Below, one piece after another: positions 45,604-53,665 of a DNA stretch of 64,000 bases (within the stretch, counting starts at the first letter, position 1; every line of letters begins with the position of its first letter). Both the position numbers and the translations under genes were made by a program. The notes below the pieces were generated by a model. It was not told the origin of the DNA, made no database searches, and saw only the letters and a list, made by a program, of their open reading frames with translations. This DNA is from Advenella incenata (GTDB lineage: Bacteria > Pseudomonadota > Gammaproteobacteria > Burkholderiales > Burkholderiaceae_B): assembly GCF_004217095.1 (NCBI RefSeq), contig NZ_SHKO01000002.1:558001-622000 (forward strand), read 5' to 3'.

Positions 45604-45682
45604 GAGTTTCTCCGATAGTCGGGCTAATAGGGACCTCTTTCTGACAGGTACTTTAGCGTTTGTTATTTATTGTTGAAATAGG

Positions 45683-45702
45683 TGTTAACACTAAAGTTAA
45701 CA
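45683..45702. promoter_or_regulatory. Inverted repeat upstream of the MFS operon
   Basis: TGTTAAC-ACTAAA-GTTAACA, perfect 7-bp arms, 80 bases before the MFS start. A candidate site for the GntR regulator encoded at the end of the operon. Confidence 0.55.
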
Positions 45703-46124
45703 AATAAATAATGAAATTTTATTTAATAAATACAAGATGATAGATAGCAGTGCGAAATTATCCTACGGTGGTGCAGAAAGTGCTTTTCGAGTGCAGGAAA
45801 CAGGCTGTCGCGGGCGTCTGTCGAGCAGGCGAATTCTTTTGCGTGGCAAGATGACCACACAGTGCTTGAATAGATAAGGGGGTGGCTTGGGTGCAGATTG
45901 CAGGTGACCCTGGCAGATGCCGCAGGGGAAAAGTGCTGCGCATGAATCGAATTTTTCTTAAGCAGAGCGATGCTCAAACACCACTAGCGATTGCGCGAAG
46001 ATGCGCCCCGTGCTGAGGTAAACCAAGGCGGTTAACCGAAGAGACGAGCGCCTGGAATGGCTTCAATCAGGCCGTCGATATGGATAATTGCAAGTGCTGC
46101 TTGATGCGATTGTCCAGGATTGGG

Positions 46125-46361
46125 CTAGCCTGCCAGTTTGGCGCTTACGAATCGATTCATACTTACTCCCTGCTCTGCTGCGGCAATGGCAAGGTTGCGA
46201 TGTATCAAGGGTGGTACCCGCACCCGGAATTACCCACTATACCGTTTATCTGCAATTGGCGACGGGACGACTTCGCCGTTGCGCTGCATATCCTGAACCG
46301 CCTGGGCCACGACTTGCAGATGGTCTTCACTGTCCCCAACGCATGCCGCGGTGCACGATTG
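46125..46361 (-). pseudogene. hicB: hicB antitoxin remnant with in-frame stop
   Basis: Reading leftward from 46361, one frame gives CVGDSEDHLQVVAQAVQDMQ, then NGEVVPSPIADKRYSG, a TAA stop (complement of 46230-46232), and then in the same frame FRVRVPPLIHRNLAIAAAEQ and GVSMNRFVSAKLAG before TAG. This is the second half of a HicB-family antitoxin: the conserved GE-x-VP-x-P and RYSGKF linker plus the C-terminal ribbon-helix-helix. The TAA sits where the family has Lys (AAA to TAA). The N-terminal third and a start codon are missing, and no HicA frame is next to it. Confidence 0.85.
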
Positions 46362-46390
46362 TCACATCGGCGTAACAGTGCTAACCTAAA

Positions 46391-46406
46391 ATGAAATCGT
46401 TTTCAT
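46391..46406. promoter_or_regulatory. LacI-type operator
   Basis: ATGAAA-TCGT-TTTCAT, with 6-bp inverted arms around a central CG pair, is typical of LacI-family sites. It lies 18 bases before the LacI gene start and implies autoregulation. Confidence 0.7.
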
Positions 46407-46423
46407 AACCTGTTTTCAATGCC

Positions 46424-47461
46424 ATGAAAAACCGCAGCGACCGGATTTCGATTCTTGATATCGCCACCCAGGCGGGCGTCTCGCCTGCGACGGTGTCGCG
46501 CGTCTTCAATGCACCGCAATTGGTTAATGAACGAACGCGCCAGCAGATTTTGGCAGTTGCACTGGAGCACGGTTATCGTCCGAATGCGTCGGCACGGACG
46601 TTGCGAACGCAGCGCAGTCATGTGATCGGTGTCGTCTTGCCAACACTGACCAACCCTGTCTTTGCTGAATGCCTGCAGGGCATTGCGCAGGCGACGGCAG
46701 CGCATGGCTACGCCATCATGCCGGCAACGACAGAATACAAAATTGCAAATGAAATCGAAGCGGTCGCACAGTTGCAAGCCTTCGGTGTGGACGGTGTGCT
46801 TTTGGTGGTATCCGATGCACAAACGTCACAAGCCGTGGCAAATTTGCGGGCGCAAGAAACGCCCTATGTGCTGGTGTACAACCGTCATCCTGCTCACCCG
46901 TGTGTGTCGGTTGAAGGCGAGCGCGCTGTACATGATCTGGTGCAGAACCTGGTGCAGCTTGGGCATACAAGATTCGCCATGGTGTGTGGCCAGTTGCAGG
47001 CCTCTGACCGGGCGCAGCAGCGCTATGCAGGTTTCGTGGCTGGCATGAAAAAAGCAGGCATCCAGCCCGCCGCATTGATAGAAGTGCCGTTTGTCGAAAC
47101 GGCTATCGACAATATTTCAAGCGTATTAAATACCGATTCCCGTCCTACCGCATTGATCTGCTCCAACGATCTGCTGGCAGTACGCGCCATGCGTGCAGCA
47201 TATCAATGCCGCTTGCGGGTGCCGCAGGATATCAGTGTGACTGGCTTTGACGGAATTGGTCTTGGCCAGGATCTGACACCGGCCTTGTCGACGATCGCAC
47301 AGCCCAATGCCGAAATGGGCCATGAAGGCGTGCAACTGCTTGTCCGATCCATTGAAGAGGGCCGGGTGCCCGTAGCCGACGACAGCATCACGCTTGACTA
47401 TGAATTTCATCGGGGTGAGTCCTGCGCGCAGGCCCCAATCCATTACTGCGCCAATTCCTGA
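46424..47461 (+). CDS. LacI-family transcriptional regulator
   Basis: A 345-residue regulator with the helix-turn-helix ISILDIATQAGVSPATVSRVFNA and the hinge HGYRPNASARTLRTQRS, followed by a sugar-binding-protein-like effector domain ending FDGIGLGQDLTPALSTIAQP. It is first in line with an ABC importer starting 36 bases downstream and probably controls it and itself. Its own operator overlaps its leader. Confidence 0.95.
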   Translation: MKNRSDRISILDIATQAGVSPATVSRVFNAPQLVNERTRQQILAVALEHGYRPNASARTLRTQRSHVIGVVLPTLTNPVFAECLQGIAQATAAHGYAIMPATTEYKIANEIEAVAQLQAFGVDGVLLVVSDAQTSQAVANLRAQETPYVLVYNRHPAHPCVSVEGERAVHDLVQNLVQLGHTRFAMVCGQLQASDRAQQRYAGFVAGMKKAGIQPAALIEVPFVETAIDNISSVLNTDSRPTALICSNDLLAVRAMRAAYQCRLRVPQDISVTGFDGIGLGQDLTPALSTIAQPNAEMGHEGVQLLVRSIEEGRVPVADDSITLDYEFHRGESCAQAPIHYCANS

Positions 47462-47496
47462 CATAAACCACTGCTTATTTTAATCTGGAGATTAGG

Positions 47497-48510
47497 ATGT
47501 CACGCATTCTGAAACGTTTCGCCCAGGCGGGTCTGCTAAGCCTTGGGCTGGCGGCCGCCGCTACTGCATCTGCACAAAACGCCATCTGTTATAACTGCCC
47601 TACGGAATGGGCCGACTGGGGTACCCAGCTCAAAGCCATCAAGGATAAGACCGGCGTTACCATTCCGCCGGACAATAAAAACTCCGGGCAATCGTTGGCC
47701 CAGATGGTGGCAGAAAAAGCCAATCCTGTTGCAGACATCACCTATCTGGGTATTTCATTTGCAGTTCAGGCGCAGAAAGAGGGCGTGCTGGCTACATATA
47801 AACCGGCACATTGGGAAGATATTCCTGCCGACCTGAAAGATCCCGCGGGTCATTGGTTCACGACGCACAGTGGAACCATGGGTTTTATGGTCAATGTGGA
47901 TGCGCTGGAAGGCAAGCCTGTGCCGCGTTCCTGGAAAGACCTGCTCAAGCCGGAATACAAGGGATTGATCGGTTATCTTGATCCTTCTTCAGCTTTTGTA
48001 GGCTACGTCGGAGCGGTTGCCGCAAATGCAGCGCTGGGTGGCACACTGGATAATTTCAAGCCGGGTATCGAGTATTTCAAAGCCCTGCAGGCTAACGAAC
48101 CCATTGTGCCCAAGCAGACCTCCTATGCGCGCTTGCTGTCTGGTGAGATCGGCATTCTGCTGGACTATGACTTCAATGCTTATCGCGCGAAATACAAGGA
48201 TAACGCCAACGTGGCGTTCGTGATCCCTGCCGAGGGTACGGTCGCAGTGCCTTACGTGATGAGCCTGGTTGCCAATGCACCACATGCCGACAATGCGCGC
48301 AAGGCGCTGGATTTTGTCATGTCAGATGAAGGCCAGGCTATCTGGGCGCGCGCGTTCCTGCGCCCGGTGCGCGCCAGTGCCATGCCTGCCGATGTGCAAG
48401 CCAAGTTTTTGCCTGCTGCCGATTATGCGCGAGTCAAGGCCGTCGACTATGGACGCATGGCCGAAGTACAACGGGATTTTTCCGAGCGCTATATGAAGGA
48501 AGTGCGCTAA
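47497..48510 (+). CDS. ABC transporter periplasmic substrate-binding protein
   Basis: A 337-residue type II binding protein with a signal peptide ending TASAQ. It belongs to the group that includes iron(III), spermidine/putrescine and phosphonate or glycerophosphodiester binders (SGTMGFMVNVDALEGKPVPRSW, LLSGEIGILLDYDFNAYRAKY). The opening ICYNCPTEWADWG is distinctive. The substrate cannot be read, but the phosphodiesterase gene at the operon's end suggests a phosphorus compound. CTGGAG precedes the ATG. Confidence 0.9.
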   Translation: MSRILKRFAQAGLLSLGLAAAATASAQNAICYNCPTEWADWGTQLKAIKDKTGVTIPPDNKNSGQSLAQMVAEKANPVADITYLGISFAVQAQKEGVLATYKPAHWEDIPADLKDPAGHWFTTHSGTMGFMVNVDALEGKPVPRSWKDLLKPEYKGLIGYLDPSSAFVGYVGAVAANAALGGTLDNFKPGIEYFKALQANEPIVPKQTSYARLLSGEIGILLDYDFNAYRAKYKDNANVAFVIPAEGTVAVPYVMSLVANAPHADNARKALDFVMSDEGQAIWARAFLRPVRASAMPADVQAKFLPAADYARVKAVDYGRMAEVQRDFSERYMKEVR

Positions 48511-48584
48511 TGATCTGGCGACTGGGTCTTCAGCGTCCCATCGACAGCCATTACACATGAAATAGACAAGACAGGGAAAAAAGT

Positions 48585-49412
48585 ATGTCCGCCCATGTTT
48601 CTGCTGGCCGCCAACGCAGTCCGATAATGCTCGCGTGCCTTGCACCCGTGACCGTATTCTTTATTGCCTTCTGGATACTGCCGGTGGTACGTCTTATCGC
48701 GCTTCCTGCGCAGAAGGGCTGGCAGACTTATTTTCTTGTCCTGACCGATTCCCGGTATATGTGGAGCATGATCAATACGGTACTGCTCTCGCTTGCCACA
48801 ACGCTGGTTACGCTGGTGGTTGGCGGTGCGGTGGGGGTTTATCTGGCACGTCGGCGTTTTGCCGGTCGCCAGGTGCTGCTTTCGTTACTGACGGCACCGC
48901 TGGCCTTCCCCGGCGTCATTGTCGGTTTCTTTATCATCCTGCTGGGTGGACGACAAGGCTGGTTTGCCGATATTGGCAGTATGCTGGGAATGGGGCGCGT
49001 CACTTTTGCCTATGGGGTGGTCGGCCTGTTTCTTGGCTATTTGTATTTCTCGCTGCCTCGCGCCATTGCTTCGTATACTGCCGCTGCCGAGGCTATGGAC
49101 GGCCAATTGGAAGAAGCTGCCAGGGTGCTGGGGGCATCACGCTGGGACATTACGCGGGATGTCTGGTTGCCACAGCTGGCGCCAACGACCATCGCCTGTG
49201 GTGCGATCGTTTTTGCCACGGCAATGGGGGCGTTTGGGACTGCTTTTACACTGGCCAGTAAATTTGAAGTGGTACCCATTACCATCTATAACGAATTTAC
49301 CAACTATGCCAATTTTGCACTTGCTGCTTCGCTGTCGATTGCCCTGGGAATTGTGACCTGGGCTGTCCTGTTTATTGCGCGCGTGGCCGGTACATCCTCG
49401 CCTGCGGCGTAA
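48585..49412 (+). CDS. ABC transporter permease (first)
   Basis: A 275-residue inner-membrane permease with six predicted helices. The EAA loop that contacts the ATPase is AAEAMDGQLEEAARVLGASRWDITRDVWLPQL. It pairs with the next gene, starting nine bases after its stop, to form the channel of the importer. Confidence 0.93.
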   Translation: MSAHVSAGRQRSPIMLACLAPVTVFFIAFWILPVVRLIALPAQKGWQTYFLVLTDSRYMWSMINTVLLSLATTLVTLVVGGAVGVYLARRRFAGRQVLLSLLTAPLAFPGVIVGFFIILLGGRQGWFADIGSMLGMGRVTFAYGVVGLFLGYLYFSLPRAIASYTAAAEAMDGQLEEAARVLGASRWDITRDVWLPQLAPTTIACGAIVFATAMGAFGTAFTLASKFEVVPITIYNEFTNYANFALAASLSIALGIVTWAVLFIARVAGTSSPAA

Positions 49413-49421
49413 GAGTTTGCC

Positions 49422-50222
49422 ATGACGACCCACTCTCAAAAATCTGCGCCTTTTTTGTTTCTCATCACATTTGCAGTTTGTCTGTTCATGTTCATACCAG
49501 TCATCATTTCCGTGATGGCTGGCCTGGTGGACAACTATCGCGCCGGTCTAAAAAGCGGTCTTACATTGCGCTGGATTGAAGAAGTCTGGTCAGTGTACGG
49601 TTCAACAGTGAGCGCATCTGTGATATTGGCGCTGGTGTGCGTGACCTGCACACTATTGCTTGGCGTGCCCTGCGCCTACGCACTGGCGCGCAGTCGTTCG
49701 CGTTTTGCACGTGCTTTTGAAGAAATTCTAACACTGCCGGTGGCCGTGCCGGGGCTGGCCACGGCGCTGGCGCTGATCCTTGCCTACGGTGAAATCAATC
49801 TTCTGCGGCAAAGTTTCGGCTTTATTCTGATCGGGCATATTCTGTTTACGCTGCCCTTCATGGTGCGTACGGTCTCGTCTGCATTTCAACGACCGGATCT
49901 GCTGGCAATTGAGGAAGCCGCCAGAACGCTGGGTGCTTCCTTTGCCCAGCGCTTTCTGGGCGTGTTGGTGCCGGCCGTGTTTCCGGCAATTCTGGCAGGC
50001 ATGTTGATGGTCTTTACGCTATCTATTGGCGAGTTTAATCTGACCTGGATGTTGCATACCCCCATGACAAGGACGCTTCCGGTCGGGCTGGCCGACAGCT
50101 ACGCCTCCATGCGTATTGAAGTGGGTTCTGCCTATACCCTGGTTTTTATTCTGGTCATTTTGCCCATCCTCTGGTTGCTGCAAGGCGTGGCCAACTGGGT
50201 GCAAAAACGTTATGGCAACTGA
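49422..50222 (+). CDS. ABC transporter permease (second)
   Basis: A 266-residue permease with six hydrophobic helices and the EAA motif AIEEAARTLGASFAQRFLGVLVPAV. It resembles PotC/PhnV-type permeases. It begins nine bases after the first permease and ends twelve before the ATPase gene. Confidence 0.93.
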   Translation: MTTHSQKSAPFLFLITFAVCLFMFIPVIISVMAGLVDNYRAGLKSGLTLRWIEEVWSVYGSTVSASVILALVCVTCTLLLGVPCAYALARSRSRFARAFEEILTLPVAVPGLATALALILAYGEINLLRQSFGFILIGHILFTLPFMVRTVSSAFQRPDLLAIEEAARTLGASFAQRFLGVLVPAVFPAILAGMLMVFTLSIGEFNLTWMLHTPMTRTLPVGLADSYASMRIEVGSAYTLVFILVILPILWLLQGVANWVQKRYGN

Positions 50223-50234
50223 ATTATTATCATT

Positions 50235-51290
50235 ATGAACATTGAAAAAACCCGCATCAACATTATTGATTGTGCCAAAACTTATCCGGACGGCACTCGC
50301 GGCCTGCAACCGGTCAGTTTAACCATCGAGCCGGGCGAGGTGATCGCGCTGCTTGGCCCGTCCGGTTGTGGCAAGACAACATTGCTACGTCTGTTGGCGG
50401 GGCTGGAGACCGCCGACCCCGGCAGCCGGATTGTGTTTGCTGATCAGGACGTCACGCATTTGTCTGTTGAAAAACGGGGGATTGGCATGGTGTTTCAGAG
50501 CTATGCGCTGTTTCCGCAAATGACGGTGCAGGCCAATATTGCCTATGGCTTGAAGGTTCGGGGGGTGTCGGCGCAGGAGCAGCGGCAGACCATAGCAGAA
50601 CTTGTTGATCTGGTCCGACTCAATGGCCTGGAAAAGAAACGGCCCGCTGAACTGTCAGGCGGTCAGCGGCAGCGTGTTGCGCTGGCCCGTGCCGTTGCTG
50701 TCAAGCCGCGGGTATTGCTGTTGGACGAACCGCTGGCCGCGCTGGATGCCAAGCTCAAAGAGACGTTGCGCGATGAACTGGCGCAGTTGCTGCGCCGACT
50801 GGGGATTACCACGGTGCATGTCACGCACGACCAGCACGAGGCCTTGGCCATTGCCGATCGTCTGGCTATCATGAGTGCTGGCCAGATTATGCAGGTTGGC
50901 GATGGTGAGTCTTTGTACAGAAAACCTGCACATCCTTTCGTCGCTCAGTTTCTTGGTCGTGTCAACCGCGTGGAGCGTGATGATCGTGCCATCACTAGCG
51001 GCATTATTTCATTTGGCGATACTGCACTTATGTGTCCTGAACATCTGAAATCCCATCCGGCCGTTTTGCTGCGACCCGAAGATATCCGTATAGGCGCTGT
51101 TGTACAAGGACACCCGCAGGCGACGATAGAGCGTCGCGTATTCCTGGGAGACCGTGTGCAATTGCAATTGAGATTGTCAAATCGGCAGATCTTGATGGCT
51201 GAACAACCGGGCGATACCCTTTTCCGGGAGGGCGAAGTGATTGGGTTGAATATCGACACGGCGCGCTTCCTTCCTGCTTATGACAACTGA
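50235..51290 (+). CDS. ABC transporter ATPase (PotA-like)
   Basis: A 351-residue ATPase with Walker A GPSGCGKTT, the Q-loop FQSYALFPQM, signature LSGGQRQRVALARA, Walker B VLLLDEPLAALD and the switch THDQHEA. The C-terminal TOBE-like domain (LRPEDIRIGAV) is typical of polyamine/iron/phosphonate importers. It powers the preceding permeases. Its 3' end overlaps the phosphodiesterase start. Confidence 0.95.
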   Translation: MNIEKTRINIIDCAKTYPDGTRGLQPVSLTIEPGEVIALLGPSGCGKTTLLRLLAGLETADPGSRIVFADQDVTHLSVEKRGIGMVFQSYALFPQMTVQANIAYGLKVRGVSAQEQRQTIAELVDLVRLNGLEKKRPAELSGGQRQRVALARAVAVKPRVLLLDEPLAALDAKLKETLRDELAQLLRRLGITTVHVTHDQHEALAIADRLAIMSAGQIMQVGDGESLYRKPAHPFVAQFLGRVNRVERDDRAITSGIISFGDTALMCPEHLKSHPAVLLRPEDIRIGAVVQGHPQATIERRVFLGDRVQLQLRLSNRQILMAEQPGDTLFREGEVIGLNIDTARFLPAYDN

Positions 51291-52119
51291 AACCATGACA
51301 ATTCTTGTACAACTGACCGACCTGCATATTCGGGAACCCAACAAACTGGCCTACGGTCGCCTGGACACGGCACCGTATTTGCGCACCTGTGTAGAATCAG
51401 TGCTCAGGCTGCGCCAGAAGCCGGACGCAGTCGTCCTGACAGGCGATCTGACCGATTTTGGCAGACCGGCCGAATACGCGCATCTGCGTCAACTGCTTGC
51501 TCCGCTGGAAATTCCGCTTTACCTTTTGCCGGGCAACCACGATGATCGGACCAATTTGCGTGCGGCCTTCCCCGAACATCGCTACATGGCGCAAGGCGAG
51601 TTCATCCAGTATGTTGTCGATATTGGACCCTTGCGGCTTATTGCGCTGGACACCATGATTCCCGGGCAAAGCGGGGGGCAGCTGTGTGACTTGCGGCTGC
51701 AATGGCTGCGTGAGACCTTGGCCGAAAGCCAGGGACGACCGGTAGTCATTGCCATGCACCATCCGCCATTTCGCACCCTGATCGGACATATGGACGAAAT
51801 TGGGTTGCAGGCAGGCGAGCAAGCCTTGCGAGACATTATTTCCCGGTACGACAATATTGAACGTATTATTTGCGGGCATCTGCACCGGGCGATCGATGTC
51901 CGTTTTGGCGGAACCATTGCATCTACCGCTCCTGCACCGGCCCATCAAGTGACGCTGGATCTGGCTGCTGACGCCGAATCATCATGGATGCTGGAGCCGC
52001 CAGGATTTCGGGTGCATGCCTGGGACGACGTCAATAACAGGCTGGTCACTCACCTGGCCGCATCCGGGCAGTTTGAAGGGCCTTATCCATTTCATGAGAA
52101 TGGGGCGTTGATTGACTGA
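51280..52119 (+). CDS. Calcineurin-type phosphodiesterase (CpdA/GpdQ-like)
   Basis: A 279-residue metallophosphoesterase with the dinuclear-metal motifs LTDLHI, TGDLTDFGRPAEY, LPGNHDDR, AMHHPPF and ICGHLHRAI. Relatives hydrolyse cyclic AMP or glycerophosphodiesters. As the last gene of an ABC import operon it more likely cleaves the imported molecule than a second messenger; this is inference. The start may be 51280 (overlapping the ATPase gene) or 51295. Confidence 0.88.
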   Translation: MTTETMTILVQLTDLHIREPNKLAYGRLDTAPYLRTCVESVLRLRQKPDAVVLTGDLTDFGRPAEYAHLRQLLAPLEIPLYLLPGNHDDRTNLRAAFPEHRYMAQGEFIQYVVDIGPLRLIALDTMIPGQSGGQLCDLRLQWLRETLAESQGRPVVIAMHHPPFRTLIGHMDEIGLQAGEQALRDIISRYDNIERIICGHLHRAIDVRFGGTIASTAPAPAHQVTLDLAADAESSWMLEPPGFRVHAWDDVNNRLVTHLAASGQFEGPYPFHENGALID

Positions 52120-52290
52120 TCGGGCGGCAGGCCGTGCAGGAACGCTTATGAGCGAGTGCGGGACTGATTCAAGCGAATTCTGGGCCTGAGTAGACCGGGG
52201 CAGACAGAACCGCCATGAACCATGCGGAACTAACTGCGTTATGTTCTGCGCTATGTTCCGCGCTAAGTATGGCAGCTGCTTGGTACACGA

Positions 52291-52797
52291 CTACAACTGC
52301 TTCCATTTGCGGATCTTTTTGCGAAACGTCGTGAACGGCGCAACCGTATTGATATGCAGCCAGTAGTATACGGGCCAGGCGGAAGGGGTTGAAGACGCCC
52401 ACTTACGGCGGCCGGATTCGAAGAAGTCCTGGTCAGAGAGTGAATCCACAAGACAGATAATACCAACGAGGCGATGAGCAAATTCGATCTGTAATCGCTG
52501 TATGGAAATACCGTTCCATTTTTGGTAGAACGATTCATAGAGGCTGCCAAGCTTGTTCCACTGAAAACCAGGTGCCGGTGTAATCACTTCAATGCCGTTT
52601 TTCTCTTCCCGCTCCCAGTCGAGCAACAGGTCCATCCATCCAAGCTGATAAGCAAGCATTTGCGCAGGGCTACGATCTACACCGGTTTTCATTAGATCTC
52701 GCTCGGATTCCGCAACATCATTAAATTCCGAAATGAATAAGTTGGCTTGTTTGACAAGCTCATTTTTAAACGCTTCTTTGGATTGATATTTTTTCAC
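52291..52797 (-). CDS. ClbS/DfsB-family four-helix protein
   Basis: A 168-residue DinB-like four-helix protein of the ClbS/DfsB (DUF1706) family: SPAQMLAYQLGWMDLLLDWE, TPAPGFQWNKLGSLYESFYQ and the late KWASSTPSAWPVYYWLHINT. ClbS hydrolyses the cyclopropane of colibactin and protects DNA in its producer; most homologues have no proven role. The start is GTG at 52797. It stands alone between unrelated operons and is more AT-rich than its neighbours, which suggests acquisition. Confidence 0.87.
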   Translation of the reverse strand: MKKYQSKEAFKNELVKQANLFISEFNDVAESERDLMKTGVDRSPAQMLAYQLGWMDLLLDWEREEKNGIEVITPAPGFQWNKLGSLYESFYQKWNGISIQRLQIEFAHRLVGIICLVDSLSDQDFFESGRRKWASSTPSAWPVYYWLHINTVAPFTTFRKKIRKWKQL

Positions 52798-52966
52798 GAC
52801 AAGGCCTTTGATGCTTTATATAACTAACTTCAGGCACGATAGTGGCGCTGTTCGTTATTTATTTTATGACGCTTGCTCAAAGGAATGTTTGATCTGGATC
52901 GAATACTTGACTGATACAACACTTGGCATAGTCACACCATAACCGGATCGTTATTCGTTGCATGTG

Positions 52967-52997
52967 CAAACGCTTGCCCAGAGAGGGCGAGCGTTTG
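52967..52997. terminator. Strong hairpin after leuCD
   Basis: CAAACGCTTGCCC / GGGCGAGCGTTTG (one G-T pair) with a 5-base loop, 27 bases beyond the leuD stop. A short T-run exists only rightward (GGTTTTC), so leftward termination is likely but not certain. Confidence 0.65.
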
Positions 52998-53023
52998 GGT
53001 TTTCATTGTAAGTACCGGGGATT

Positions 53024-53665
53024 TCAGCCCCGTAGTCGGGCGACTGTTTTGCTTGCCACGTTCGCCTGCCACGGATAGCGCTTGTGATACTGCGTCACGA
53101 AATCATCAATCTGTGATTTTCGGGTGAGTGTTGCATCGACAAGATCCAGGTTCTCCAGGAACATGCGTCGATGGCGTTCATGCAGTTTGAAGCTGGCCCG
53201 GATGGTATGGCTCTGGACCGTCATATTGATCAGGTCGATCGCCACATGCGCAGTCTGTGGATTCTCGACGTCTGCCAGAATGTTCTTTATCTCATCTTCG
53301 GACAGAACAACTAGCAGCAGGCGGTTATTCATTGCATTGGAGTAAAAAATCTCTGCAAAGCTGGATGCAACAACGGCCTGTATGCCGAATTGGCTCAGGC
53401 CCCATACGGCATGCTCCCGGCTCGAACCACAACCGAAATTGGCACCGCCCACCAGGATATTGGCTTTGGCGTACTCATTGCGGTTCAGAACAAAATGATC
53501 AATTCGCTGACCCTGCCGGTCAAATCGCATGTCGTATAGCAGACCCTTATCCAGCCCTTTTTTGTCTATACCGCGCAAAAACTGCTTGGGCATGATCTGA
53601 TCGGTGTCCAGATTGGGCTGGGGGATTGGGGCAGCCACGCCCGAGATGACATGTTGTTCAGTCAT
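53024..53665 (-). CDS. leuD: 3-isopropylmalate dehydratase-like small subunit
   Basis: A 213-residue swivel-domain subunit with NLDTDQIMPKQFLRG and FGCGSSREHAVWGL. With LeuC it forms an aconitase-type hydro-lyase. CCGGAGA precedes the ATG at 53665, which lies eight bases inside the leuC end. The Bug and LysR neighbours, and the absence of leuB or leuA, suggest a catabolic paralogue acting on a substituted malate, though leucine biosynthesis cannot be excluded. Confidence 0.92.
   Translation of the reverse strand: MTEQHVISGVAAPIPQPNLDTDQIMPKQFLRGIDKKGLDKGLLYDMRFDRQGQRIDHFVLNRNEYAKANILVGGANFGCGSSREHAVWGLSQFGIQAVVASSFAEIFYSNAMNNRLLLVVLSEDEIKNILADVENPQTAHVAIDLINMTVQSHTIRASFKLHERHRRMFLENLDLVDATLTRKSQIDDFVTQYHKRYPWQANVASKTVARLRG

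Larger units (their letters stand above)
45604..46423. other. 820-base region: operator-like repeat and a decayed hicB
   Basis: The left part, AT-rich, holds an inverted repeat just upstream of the MFS gene. Between about 45720 and 46120 I see no convincing gene; an 84-residue minus-strand frame at 45723-45977 has no recognisable features. From 46125 to 46361 lies a hicB remnant, and the right end holds the LacI operator. Confidence 0.7.

Noticed and set aside
45723-45977. 84-residue minus-strand frame in the MFS/LacI gap
   Set aside because: Cys/His/Ser-rich with no family resemblance or good start; probably chance.
46080-46394. 104-residue plus-strand frame over the hicB remnant
   Set aside because: The opposite strand gives a recognisable HicB sequence, so this is its shadow.
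52236-52271. Three imperfect 12-base repeats (GCGCTATGTTCC-like) near the ClbS-like gene
   Set aside because: Short, degenerate and without symmetry; no function can be supported.
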